This document shows, one piece after another, positions 1 through 8,528 of a DNA stretch of 41,889 nt. Source of the stretch: Afifellaceae bacterium (GTDB taxonomy: Bacteria; Pseudomonadota; Alphaproteobacteria; Rhizobiales; Afifellaceae); the NCBI GenBank assembly GCA_028284625.1, contig JANQRH010000002.1:1-41889 (forward strand), written 5' to 3'. The position numbers were made by a program, and so were the translations under genes. The notes beneath the pieces are model-generated. The model was not told where the DNA came from. It ran no database searches and saw nothing but the letters and a program-made list of their open reading frames with translations. Numbering within the stretch: the first letter of the stretch is position 1; the number at the start of each line of letters is the position of its first letter.

Positions 1-3000
1 AATGCGCCTCTTCCCAATTGTCGGCGGCGCGGGCGTCGACATGCAGCGGCACCTTGAGCTTCACCGCAGGCTCCGCGGCGCGCTCCATCACGTCACGGAT
101 GACAGGTATGGTTGCGTCGACCTCGTCGTCGGGCACCTCGAAAACCAGCTCGTCGTGCACTTGCAGGAGCATCCGGGCGCTGAGCTTTGACGCTTCCAGT
201 GCGGCATCCATGCGGATCATGGCGCGGCGGATAATGTCGGCGGCGGAGCCTTGGATCGGTGCGTTGATGGAGGCGCGCTCCTGAAAGGCGCGCAGGCTCG
301 GCTGCGATGCCTTGATGTCGGGATAATGCGCGCGCCGACCGAACAGCGTTTCCACGTAAAGATGCTCGCGGCAGAACGCCTTGGTGGATTCCATGTAGTC
401 GCGGATGCCGGGGAAACGCTCGAAGTAGCGGTTGATGTAGTCGGCGGCTTCGCCTCGCGGAATGCCCAGCTGCGCCGCCAATCCGAACGCGGAGATACCG
501 TAGATGATGCCGAAATTGATCGCCTTGGCGCGGCGGCGGATCATCGGGTCCATTCCCTCCACCGGCACGCCGAACATCTCTGACGCCGTCATGGCGTGAA
601 TGTCGAGGCCGTCGGCAAAGGCCTTGGTCAGCTGGGGGATGTCGGCAATGTGCGCCAAAACGCGCAGCTCGATCTGGCTGTAATCGGCGGAGAGCAGCTT
701 GGTGCCTTCGGCCGGAACAAAAGCGCGGCGGATGTGGCGACCCTCTTCGGTGCGCACCGGGATGTTCTGCAGGTTGGGCTCCGACGATGAGAGACGGCCG
801 GTGGATGTGGAGGCGAGCGAGTAATCGGTGTGCACGCGGGCCGTCTCGGGATGGATGTAGCCCGGCAGCGCATCGGTGTAGGTGGATTTCAACTTGGTGA
901 GCTGCCGCCAATCGACGATCTTGCGCGCGATCGGCACGCCCTCCTCCGCTAAATCCTCCAACACCTTCACGTCGGTCGACCATTGGCCGGTCTTGGTCTT
1001 CTTGCCGCCGGAAAGCCCCATCTCGCCGAACAGCACTTCGCCGAGCTGCTTGGGCGAGCCGATGTTGAAGCTCTTGCCGGCGAGGTCGTAGATCTCTGCC
1101 TCCACCGCGCCGGCCTTCTGGGCGAAGTCGCCGGAGAGCCGCGACAAGATCTGCCGGTCGACCTTGATGCCACGGCGCTCCATCTTGGCGAGCACCGGCA
1201 CCAGCGGCCGCTCAAGCCGCTCATAGACGCGCGTCACGCGCTCCGCGGCGAGACGCGGCTTGAGCACCCCCCACAAGCGGATCGCAATGTCGGCGGCCTC
1301 CGCGGCGTATTCCGTCGCCTTGTCGATGGGCACGCCGTGGAACGCTACCTTGTCACGGCCGCTGCCGACGACGTCGCGCAGCGCAATCGGTTCATGCGCC
1401 AGATGGTCCTTGGCGAGCGTCGCAAGCGTATGGCCGTGCATGTTGACGCCCGCATCGAGCGCGTAGGACAGAAGCATCGTGTCGTCGAGCGACGCGACTT
1501 CGATGTCGTGGCGGGCGAGCACCAACCAATCGGCCTTGATGTTGTGCCCGACGATCAGAACGGCGGGGTCTTCCAGAACCGGCTTCAGCGCGTCAAGCGC
1601 CTCCTGCAGCGGAATCTGATCCGCCTCCAGTCCATCTCCGAACATGTCGTCGTCGCCGGCGCGATGGCCGAGCGGCACGTAGCAGGCGACACCCGGCTCC
1701 AGCGCCAAGGCGATGCCGCAGAGCTCTGCCTGCATGGGTCCCGGCCCCACGCTTTGCAGTGCAATCGCCAGGCGGCCGCGCGCACGCGCCTGGTCCAACC
1801 AACGCTGCAGATCGGTAAGCGCGCGGACGCTTTCGTATTTGTCGGTCTTGAGCGGTGTGGCCTGCGCCTTCGTCTTACGCATTTCAGCAAGCGCGTGCGG
1901 CGTGCCCAATGCCGCGCGGTCCTCCGGCGGCGCGCTCTCATTGTTTGGCTCTTGCGGCTTTGAAATCCCCATATCGGGGCCGTGCGCCGGCGCGCCTCCG
2001 CCAGGCGGCCAGCCTTCGATGATCAGCTCGGCCGGCTCGACCGCGTCGATATCGGCGCCGGTCTTATCGGCGACGCGCTTCATCAACGCGTTGAAGTCCA
2101 TCGCCTTGCAGAAAGAGACGGCCTTCGGACCGTCGACCTGCTCGACGGCGAGATCATCGAGCGGCACGTCGAGCGGCACGTCGGAGGCAAGCTCGACGAG
2201 CTTGCGCGAGACGCGCGCCTGCTCGGCAAACTCGATCAGGTTCTCCCGGCGCTTGTTCTGCTTGATCTCGCCGGCGCGGCTGAGCAGCGTCTCCAGGTCG
2301 CCGTATTCATCGAGAAGCTGAGCGGCGGTCTTGGCGCCGATCCCCGGCACGCCCGGCACGTTGTCGGTGGAGTCGCCGCAAAGCGCCTGCAGGTCGATCA
2401 TCTTTTCCGGATAGACACCGAATTTCTCCTTCACGGCTTCCGTGTCGATCGACTGGTTCTTCATCGTGTCGACCATGATGACCGACGGCCCGACGAGCTG
2501 CATCAGGTCCTTGTCGGAGGAGACGATCGTGACCGTTGCGCCGGCTTCGCTGGCTTGCCTTGCGTACGTCGCGATCAGATCGTCCGCTTCCCAGCCTTCC
2601 TGCTCAAGGCAGGGAAGGTTGAAGGCGCGCGTCGCCTGGCGGATCAGACCAAATTGGGGAATGAGATCGGACGGCGGCTCCGGCCGGTGCGCCTTGTAAT
2701 CGGCGTAGATGTCGCGGCGGAAGGTCTTTGCGGAATAGTCGAAGATGACGCCGAAATGCGTCGGCTCATCGTTCTTCTCCTTGGTCGGCCCCTCCTGCAG
2801 GAGCTTCCAGATCATGTTGCAGAAGCCGGAGACCGCGCCGACCGGCAGCGCGTCGGATTTCCGCGTCAGCGGCGGAAGCGCGTGGAAGGCGCGGAAGATG
2901 AAACCCGACCCGTCGACCAGGATCACATGGTCGCCTGCCTTGATCGCCGGCTTGGCGACCGGCTTTCGGGCCTTCGCGGATTTCTTGGGGGCCTTGGGCA

Positions 3001-3022
3001 TGGCGCTGGTTTCGCCCGCCAT
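1..3022 (-). CDS. polA: DNA polymerase I (5' nuclease, degenerate 3'-5' exonuclease, polymerase)
   Basis: Family A repair and Okazaki-fragment polymerase. The frame gives 1007 residues ending NWEEAH. The last codon covers bases 4-2 and base 1 supplies the T of a stop, so only two bases of the gene are missing. The 5' nuclease domain comes first (VDGSGFIFRAFHAL near 36-49, then a helix-hairpin-helix NVPGVPGIGAKTAAQL). An exonuclease-like domain follows at about 395-610. The polymerase domain has motif A DYSQIELR, motif B RRRAKAINFGIIYG and motif C VHDEL. In the exonuclease domain the metal-binding DxE of motif I reads A421-L422-Q423, and the motif III Asp reads Ala576 (YAAEAAD), while the motif II GHNIKAD is intact. 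Proofreading is therefore probably absent (inference). Start ATG at 3022 has AGCAGG upstream; ATG at 3001 is the alternative. Identity is certain. Confidence 0.97.
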   Translation of the reverse strand, partial: MAGETSAMPKAPKKSAKARKPVAKPAIKAGDHVILVDGSGFIFRAFHALPPLTRKSDALPVGAVSGFCNMIWKLLQEGPTKEKNDEPTHFGVIFDYSAKTFRRDIYADYKAHRPEPPSDLIPQFGLIRQATRAFNLPCLEQEGWEADDLIATYARQASEAGATVTIVSSDKDLMQLVGPSVIMVDTMKNQSIDTEAVKEKFGVYPEKMIDLQALCGDSTDNVPGVPGIGAKTAAQLLDEYGDLETLLSRAGEIKQNKRRENLIEFAEQARVSRKLVELASDVPLDVPLDDLAVEQVDGPKAVSFCKAMDFNALMKRVADKTGADIDAVEPAELIIEGWPPGGGAPAHGPDMGISKPQEPNNESAPPEDRAALGTPHALAEMRKTKAQATPLKTDKYESVRALTDLQRWLDQARARGRLAIALQSVGPGPMQAELCGIALALEPGVACYVPLGHRAGDDDMFGDGLEADQIPLQEALDALKPVLEDPAVLIVGHNIKADWLVLARHDIEVASLDDTMLLSYALDAGVNMHGHTLATLAKDHLAHEPIALRDVVGSGRDKVAFHGVPIDKATEYAAEAADIAIRLWGVLKPRLAAERVTRVYERLERPLVPVLAKMERRGIKVDRQILSRLSGDFAQKAGAVEAEIYDLAGKSFNIGSPKQLGEVLFGEMGLSGGKKTKTGQWSTDVKVLEDLAEEGVPIARKIVDWRQLTKLKSTYTDALPGYIHPETARVHTDYSLASTSTGRLSSSEPNLQNIPVRTEEGRHIRRAFVPAEGTKLLSADYSQIELRVLAHIADIPQLTKAFADGLDIHAMTASEMFGVPVEGMDPMIRRRAKAINFGIIYGISAFGLAAQLGIPRGEAADYINRYFERFPGIRDYMESTKAFCREHLYVETLFGRRAHYPDIKASQPSLRAFQERASINAPIQGSAADIIRRAMIRMDAALEASKLSARMLLQVHDELVFEVPDDEVDATIPVIRDVMERAAEPAVKLKVPLHVDARAADNWEEAH

Positions 3023-3070
3023 GCCCTGCTTTTCAAGCGATTACTCCGCCGCTTGCGGCTTTCGCCCGGA

Positions 3071-3499
3071 CTATCCCCGGATGCCGATCGTCATGGTTGG
3101 CGTGCGCAGCTTGTAGGCGCCGTCCGGGCTGTTGCCGCTGATGAAGCGGAACGAGCCTTTGATCATGTTGATCGACACCTCTTTGGCCGTGTTGTCGGGA
3201 TTGAAGACGAACGTGTCGATCTTCAGCCGCGAATTCGGTCCAATGACGATGCGCGTGTTGTCGATGAAACGGACCTGCGCCAGGCCGTTGGGATTGGCGA
3301 CGATCATGTCGCCCATGAAGACGGCGCCTTCCAGCACGATAAGGCGCTCGCCGCCGGGTCCGGTGGCATTGACGGCAGGATTGACGCGCACGGCGTGGCC
3401 GCTTGGGTCCAGCGCCGCCGCAGGACTGGCGAGCATTATGGTTGCGGCAATTACCGAAGCGGTCGCCAGCGAGATGAGGCATGCGGTTGCTTTCGTCAT
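3071..3499 (-). CDS. Secreted FecR-domain protein, short form
   Basis: 142 residues. A signal peptide occupies about 1-29 (basic start, hydrophobic core, cut near SPAAA-LD). The rest is a FecR-like beta domain: GGERLIVLEGAVFMGD, AQVRFIDNTRIVIGPNSRL, KGSFRFISGNSP and TPTMTIGIRG. In family members the chain continues after the (I/V)G(I/V)RGT motif. Here a TAG stop follows GIRG directly, so the C-terminal part of the usual domain is missing. Such proteins in alphaproteobacteria are periplasmic and of unknown role; they lack the sigma-factor partner that gives FecR its name, and no ECF sigma gene is nearby. AAGGGA seven bases before the ATG fixes the start. It lies 48 bases upstream of polA on the same strand and may be cotranscribed with it. 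Confidence 0.8.
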   Translation of the reverse strand: MTKATACLISLATASVIAATIMLASPAAALDPSGHAVRVNPAVNATGPGGERLIVLEGAVFMGDMIVANPNGLAQVRFIDNTRIVIGPNSRLKIDTFVFNPDNTAKEVSINMIKGSFRFISGNSPDGAYKLRTPTMTIGIRG

Positions 3500-3671
3500 C
3501 GTACGTCCCTTCGCTTCGCGTGTGGCGCTTCTCGGCGCTCCGAACTTCGGCGACGCTACGGCGGAGCCGTTTCGTGCGCGTGTCGTTGAGCCACGAAGTG
3601 GTTTCGCGGCGCGGCAGCCGACGTAACGGTCGTGAGGGGCGAAGGTGGGGAGGGAAGCGCGCCGGCGGCGC

Positions 3672-4700
3672 CTATTCTGCGGGGACCATCGCCTCGCGCG
3701 GCCGGCGTCCGGTGCCGTCAATGCGCGCCCAGTTCGGCCGCTCGAACAGGAAACGCCCGACGCCTGACCATTGGATGAACGCGTAGAGGATGACGGGTCC
3801 GACAAGGCCGGCAAGCGTCACCAGGACGGAGATCGTCCCGACGTCGGGAATGAGGCCGAACTTCATGAGCACGGCACGGCTCACCGCCATCGGCAGGAAG
3901 AAGGCAAGATAGACGACGATGGAATGCTCACCCAGCCAGCGAAGCGGCGCGGCGGCAAGGCCGCGCGCCAGAAGCGTCGCGCCCGTGACGATCGCCAGCG
4001 CGCCGGCAAGGCCGAGCGCCAGGCTGACGAACGGCAGGTCGGCATAGCCGTTGAAGACGACCAGGCCGTTGAGCGTCGCCCAAAGCGCCAGCCCGGTCAT
4101 CGCCATACCGCGGTCGCGGGTGGTCTCCTCTGCGAAGCGGAAAATGTGCGCGGCGAAGATGTAACCGGAATAGAAATAGACGAAGCGGGAGGCGAATTCG
4201 TCGATCAGCACGGAGCCGGTGTGTATTGGCGCAATCTCCAAGGCCGCTGCCGCCAGCCACACGATCGGCCAGGGGATGGTCCTCACCAGCCGCGCCACGA
4301 CCATGAAGAGCGCCAGATGGTAGATGAACCAGAGCGTGCCCCAGGGATCGACATAGGCGAAGAGATACTGGCCGAGCGCCTCCTGCCAGCCGATCTCCGC
4401 TACGAGCCCCGGCGCCTTGAAGGCAAACTGGATGGTGAGCCACAGCACGTAGAAATAGACGAAGTGCAGGACCTTACGGTCGAGGTAGAGGCGCCACGGT
4501 GCGTCGATGCGGCGCGCCAGGAAGAGACCGGCAATGAGGAAGAAGTCCGGCATGCGGAAAGGGCGAGCGAATTCAACGACATAACCCATCCAGCCGGTGG
4601 CGTCCGCGACGCGCTCCACGCCCAGCGTGGAGTGCATCATGACAACCATCACGATGCAGATGCCTTTGGCGATATCGACCCAGTCGACGCGGGTCTGCAT
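3672..4700 (-). CDS. Acyltransferase-3 family integral membrane protein
   Basis: 342 residues with about ten hydrophobic segments. The N-terminus VDWVDIAKGICIVMVVMMH is the usual opening of acyltransferase-3 proteins (OpgC, OafA, NodX type), with the conserved His at its end. Later RPFRMPDFFLIAGLFLARR matches the family's second signature, in which an Arg and a Phe-rich turn follow the first loop. These enzymes move acetyl or succinyl groups from the cytoplasm onto surface glycans. The acceptor cannot be told from sequence; cyclic glucans, lipopolysaccharide or exopolysaccharide are all possible. GAGGA nine bases before the ATG supports the start. It is divergent from the PBP1A gene, with 169 bases between starts. 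Confidence 0.85.
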   Translation of the reverse strand: MQTRVDWVDIAKGICIVMVVMMHSTLGVERVADATGWMGYVVEFARPFRMPDFFLIAGLFLARRIDAPWRLYLDRKVLHFVYFYVLWLTIQFAFKAPGLVAEIGWQEALGQYLFAYVDPWGTLWFIYHLALFMVVARLVRTIPWPIVWLAAAALEIAPIHTGSVLIDEFASRFVYFYSGYIFAAHIFRFAEETTRDRGMAMTGLALWATLNGLVVFNGYADLPFVSLALGLAGALAIVTGATLLARGLAAAPLRWLGEHSIVVYLAFFLPMAVSRAVLMKFGLIPDVGTISVLVTLAGLVGPVILYAFIQWSGVGRFLFERPNWARIDGTGRRPREAMVPAE

Positions 4701-4869
4701 GGCGGGTATCCTCGATTTGCCGCTTTCCCCGCCATTTCTGCGGCAATGGGGACCCGCTGTCGCCCAAATCCTTAAGTAAGGGTAAATGCTGAACGGGGTT
4801 TTAACCGCCCCTTAAATCGACAAAATTAGCGTTGAGAGGGCCAGCCAGACACGGTTGGACGAGGTGAGT

Positions 4870-7071
4870 ATGGCGCGCCGCCAGCGAGGTCGACGAATCG
4901 AGCCGAATTTCGCCGGCGCTGAAGAGCGCGGCCTTGCCGCGCATCCGGACGACCGGGCCAGTGGCCGGGCCAAGAAATCGCGCAAGGGATCTCAGAAGCG
5001 TCGCCAAAGCGGCCGCAAGTCGGAGCGCGGCCGGCGGCGTCGCCGCTCGGTGATGCGGCGGCTTTTTGGCGGTACGATCTACTGGCTTTTCGTTCTGTGT
5101 CTCTGGGTCGGCATCGCCGGCGCTGGGTTGGTGGCTTATTACGCTGCTGAGCTGCCGGGCGCATCGGAATGGCGCGTGCCGGACCGCCCGCCCAATATCG
5201 AGATCGTTGCCGTCGATGGTCAGCTCCTCGGCAATCGCGGCGACACTGGCGGCGAATCAGTCGACATCGAGCTTCTGCCGCCGCACGTGTCGAACGCGGT
5301 GATCGCGATCGAGGACCGCCGCTTCCGCTCACATTTCGGTGTCGACCCGATGGGTTTGGCGCGCGCGGTTGCACGCAACGTCTTTGCCGGCGGCGTGGTG
5401 CAGGGCGGCTCGACGCTGACCCAGCAGCTCGCCAAGAACATGTTCCTCACCCAGGAGCGCTCACTGAAGCGCAAGGTGCAGGAGGTGGTGCTGGCGCTGT
5501 GGCTTGAGGCGAAGTTCACGAAGAACGAGATCCTCGAGATGTATCTGAACCGGGTCTATTTCGGAAACGGCGCCTATGGCATCGACGCCGCAGCGCGCCG
5601 CTATTTCGATCTGGAACCGGCGGAGCTCGATATCGGTCAGGCGGCTCTCTTGGCGGGCGTGCTGCCAGCGCCGAGCCGCTACGCGCCGAATCGCAATCCT
5701 GAAGCCGCGGAGCGCCGCGCCGCGCTGGTGCTCGCCGCCATGGCCGATGAGGGTTACATCACCGCCGCGCAAGCGCAGGAATTCCGCCAGCGCCCGGCCA
5801 AAGCCTCCACCTATCAGGTGTCGCGCAGCGGCAACTACATTGCCGATTGGGTGCAGGAGGTGCTGCCCTTCCACATCGGCTCCGTTGAGCAGGACATTGT
5901 CGTTGAGACCACGGTCGATCTGACGCTGCAGCGCCTGGCGGAGCGGGCGTTGTCGCAGACGCTCGACGAAGAGGGCGAGGAATACGAGGTCGGCGAAGGT
6001 GGCATGGTCGTGGTCGACGGCACCGGCGCGGTGCGCGCCATGGTCGGCGGGCGGTCCTATGCCGACAGTCAGTTCAACCGCGCGGTCGACGCCAAGCGTC
6101 AGCCCGGCTCGTCGTTCAAGCCGTTCGTCTATCTCGCGGCGGTGGAGAAGCTCGGCTACCGGCCCGACACGATCATGATCGACGAGCCGGTGAGCTTCGG
6201 CAATTGGACGCCGCGCAATTACGACGGCAAGTATCGCGGGCCCATGCCGCTGAAGGACGCCTTGGCGCAATCGATCAACACGGTGGCGGCGCAGCTTGCC
6301 GATCAGGTCGGGCCGGATGTCGTCGTGCAGACAGCCAAGCGGATGGGCATCAATTCGCCGCTTGCCGCCAACCCGTCCATTGCGCTTGGCACGTCGGAAG
6401 TGTCGCTGCTTGAGATGACCGGCGCCTATGCGCCGTTCTCCAATGGCGGCTATGCGGTCTTGCCGTTTGTCATTCAGCGCGTGCGCACGCCGCTTGGCGA
6501 TGTGCTCTTCGAACGCACAGGCTCCGGTCCGACACGGGTCATCAGCCTGGAGAGCGTCGCCCTGATGAACGACATGCTGCAGGCGACCGTGGAGGTCGGC
6601 ACGGGCTCGCGCGCCAACATTCCCGGCTGGCCAAGTGGTGGGAAGACCGGGACGAGCCAGGAGTTCCGCGACGCTTGGTTCGTCGGCTACACGGCCAATC
6701 TCACCGCGGGCGTTTGGGTGGGCAACGATTCCAACGCGCCGACCAAGCGCGCGTCGGGCGCCAACTTGCCGGCGATGATCTGGGCGAAGTTCATGGTCGA
6801 TGCACATAGCGGCGTGCCGGTGGCGCAGCTGCCGGGCGCAGATCTCGTTCCCTATCTGTTGGCGCAGCCGGCGCCGGGTTCGCAATTCACCGGCTGGGGA
6901 AGTTTTGCGCGCGCGGCGACGCCTGAAGAACAGGCCGCCAATGATGCGCGCATGCGAAACTGCATCTTGAACCGAACGGCCGATTGCGCGCGGCAGCCGG
7001 TGGCCGTTCAGCCGCAAGCGCCTCAGCGCGAAGGCAGCGGCGGCTTCTTCCGTCGCCTCTTCGGTGGCTGA
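4870..7071 (+). CDS. Penicillin-binding protein 1A family, bifunctional glycosyltransferase/transpeptidase
   Basis: 733 residues. It polymerises and cross-links peptidoglycan in the periplasm. A very basic cytoplasmic head (about 1-65) precedes one membrane segment (about 68-92). The GT51 domain has the catalytic Glu148 in EDRRF, then QGGSTLTQQLAKN (178-190) and RKVQEVVLALWLE. The transpeptidase domain has S414-S-F-K417, the SIN triad at 468-470 and KTGTS at 592-596. The proline/glutamine-rich tail QPVAVQPQAPQREG ends in a Phe/Arg-rich FFRRLFGG. The start was set at the ATG with GAGGTGAG five bases upstream; TTG at 4855 would add five residues. It could be called mrcA/ponA or the PbpC-like 1A subgroup; the sequence does not decide which. 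Confidence 0.92.
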   Translation: MARRQRGRRIEPNFAGAEERGLAAHPDDRASGRAKKSRKGSQKRRQSGRKSERGRRRRRSVMRRLFGGTIYWLFVLCLWVGIAGAGLVAYYAAELPGASEWRVPDRPPNIEIVAVDGQLLGNRGDTGGESVDIELLPPHVSNAVIAIEDRRFRSHFGVDPMGLARAVARNVFAGGVVQGGSTLTQQLAKNMFLTQERSLKRKVQEVVLALWLEAKFTKNEILEMYLNRVYFGNGAYGIDAAARRYFDLEPAELDIGQAALLAGVLPAPSRYAPNRNPEAAERRAALVLAAMADEGYITAAQAQEFRQRPAKASTYQVSRSGNYIADWVQEVLPFHIGSVEQDIVVETTVDLTLQRLAERALSQTLDEEGEEYEVGEGGMVVVDGTGAVRAMVGGRSYADSQFNRAVDAKRQPGSSFKPFVYLAAVEKLGYRPDTIMIDEPVSFGNWTPRNYDGKYRGPMPLKDALAQSINTVAAQLADQVGPDVVVQTAKRMGINSPLAANPSIALGTSEVSLLEMTGAYAPFSNGGYAVLPFVIQRVRTPLGDVLFERTGSGPTRVISLESVALMNDMLQATVEVGTGSRANIPGWPSGGKTGTSQEFRDAWFVGYTANLTAGVWVGNDSNAPTKRASGANLPAMIWAKFMVDAHSGVPVAQLPGADLVPYLLAQPAPGSQFTGWGSFARAATPEEQAANDARMRNCILNRTADCARQPVAVQPQAPQREGSGGFFRRLFGG

Positions 7072-7084
7072 GTTAGAGCGTTAT

Positions 7085-7837
7085 CTAACTACGCCGCCCG
7101 ATAGCGGAAAGCGCCGGACCTTCGCGGTTCAGCCAGTCGCGCGCTTCGCCGTGGCCCGGACAAAGCCTCTCCACAAGCGCCCAGAAGCGCGGGCCGTGGT
7201 TCATCTCCTGGAGATGGGCGACTTCGTGCGCGGCCAAATAATCGAGGATGCGCGGTGGCGCGAGAATCAGCCGCCAGGAGAACGTCAGCACACCTTCCGG
7301 CGAGCATGAGCCCCAGCGGCTCTTGGGGTCGGTGACGCGCAATCCCATGACCCTTCGGCCGATCGTGTCGGCGTGGCGCATTGCGGCGACCTCAAGGTCC
7401 CGCCGCGCCTCGCGCTTCAACCAGTTGGCGACGCGGCGTGCCAGAAAGTCGGGCTCGCCCGGCACTGTCAGCAACGGCATGCCGCCATTGGCCTCCAGGC
7501 GCACCAGGCCGCGGCCGCCGCGATGGCGAATGCGGCAGGGCTCGCCGCGTAGCGGAAACACGCTCCCGTCGGCGAGCGGGGTGGTCGGCGCCAGGCCGCC
7601 GATCTGGGTCTCCAGCCAGGCGAGATGGTCGGTGACGAAGCGCTCGCCACGGGCCAGGCCCGTGCGGGCGGGCAGCGTCAGAACGGGGTGGCCGCCGACA
7701 TGGTCGACGCGCAAAATCAGTCGCTTTGCCCGAGGGTTACGCCGAACGGCGACCACGATCTGCTGGCCGCCGATTTCGACCAATAGGCGCTCAGGTGCCC
7801 GTTTTGCCGCCGCCCTCATAGGGCGAGTATGACCCAC
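7085..7837 (-). CDS. YgjP-like (SprT/M48-type) zinc metallopeptidase
   Basis: 250 residues. The C-terminal half carries the family signature: DPKSRWGSCS, then ILDYLAAHEVAHLQEMNH with the HExxH zinc motif, then a third ligand region with FWALVERLCPG. The N-terminal half (about 20-150) is the usual beta-rich part with RNPRAKRLILRVD. The family (COG1451, YgjP/DUF45) has conserved metallopeptidase residues, but most members have no known substrate; a UTP-pyrophosphatase role has been reported for a relative. The start is GTG with AGG seven bases before it; ATG at 7819 is possible. It converges on the PBP gene with only 13 bases between stops. Confidence 0.88.
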   Translation of the reverse strand: MGHTRPMRAAAKRAPERLLVEIGGQQIVVAVRRNPRAKRLILRVDHVGGHPVLTLPARTGLARGERFVTDHLAWLETQIGGLAPTTPLADGSVFPLRGEPCRIRHRGGRGLVRLEANGGMPLLTVPGEPDFLARRVANWLKREARRDLEVAAMRHADTIGRRVMGLRVTDPKSRWGSCSPEGVLTFSWRLILAPPRILDYLAAHEVAHLQEMNHGPRFWALVERLCPGHGEARDWLNREGPALSAIGRRS

Positions 7838-7862
7838 ATTTCGCCTGGAAGGGAATGCAAAA

Positions 7863-7887
7863 AAAGCGGGGCCAAAGACCCCGCTTT
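7863..7887 (-). terminator. Intrinsic terminator after the DUF2852 gene
   Basis: A nine-base perfect stem (AAAGCGGGG with CCCCGCTTT, 7-base loop) lies 24 bases past the stop of the DUF2852 gene. On the minus strand it runs into seven T residues (bases 7865-7859), the classical rho-independent arrangement. It also insulates the metallopeptidase gene that begins just beyond. Confidence 0.88.
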
Positions 7888-7911
7888 CGACTTTTCTCGC
7901 GTCCGGTTTGT

Positions 7912-8364
7912 TTAGGCGCTCGGCTCGTCAATGCCTCCGGTGGCGCCTCCGGTGCGGCCGCGGAAAGAGGCCATGAAGCGGTCGAACTCCTCCTGGTCCT
8001 TCACGCGGCGAAGCTCCTTCAAGAAGTCCTCAAACTCGCTGCGCATCTCTTCCAGTTTGCGGCGCTCTTCGGCCAGTCGCTCCAGCTCGCGCGCCCGGTA
8101 TTCGTCGAAGGCGGCGTTGCCGGTGTTGGAGAAGGGGGCGCTGCCGCTACCTGCGACGCGATCGGTGGCGTCGCGGAACTGGCCCTTCAGGGCTTCAGCC
8201 TTGGCGCTGATCTCGTCGCCCCAGATGATCCAGGCAAGCATCGCCAGGCCGAGCGGCCAGAACACGGCAAAGCCGATGATCATCAGGATGATGTTCAGCG
8301 CGGTCCAGCGACTGCGTGCGCCGGTGCGCGTCAAGGTGGGGGTGGCGGTCGCTGTTTGGCTCAT
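7912..8364 (-). CDS. DUF2852 membrane protein with coiled coil
   Basis: 150 residues. One hydrophobic stretch at about 25-48 (ALNIILMIIGFAVFWPLGLA, then MLAWIIWGDE) matches DUF2852, a small family common in alphaproteobacteria with no known role. A charged helical region follows (about 95-135, RELERLAEERRKLEEMRSEF), which should form a coiled coil, and then a Gly-rich tail. GGAAGGAGCC just before the ATG makes the start firm. It sits downstream of the PHA depolymerase on the same strand, 164 bases away, and is followed by a strong terminator. It is therefore either a single gene or the last of that unit. Confidence 0.8.
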   Translation of the reverse strand: MSQTATATPTLTRTGARSRWTALNIILMIIGFAVFWPLGLAMLAWIIWGDEISAKAEALKGQFRDATDRVAGSGSAPFSNTGNAAFDEYRARELERLAEERRKLEEMRSEFEDFLKELRRVKDQEEFDRFMASFRGRTGGATGGIDEPSA

Positions 8365-8528
8365 GGCTCCTTCCTCTCTTAACGATGAATTTGAGATAGG
8401 GAGCCCCCGACGGGGTTCAAGAAAAATCGGTGCTTGCGCACGCGAGGAGACGCGCCGTCTCCGGTGGAAAATGTAATGTCTACAAAGGGATGGAGCCGGC
8501 GCGGAATTTGCGTCGGCGCGGCGTGCGC

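Noticed and set aside
1982-3589. Open frame of 535 codons on the plus strand
   Set aside because: It lies antisense to polA, reads as Arg/Asp/Leu-rich sequence with no motifs, and has no ribosome site. GC-rich DNA makes such shadows.
5461-7017. Open frame of 518 codons on the minus strand
   Set aside because: Antisense to the well-supported PBP1A gene, His/Arg-rich and without domain signatures.
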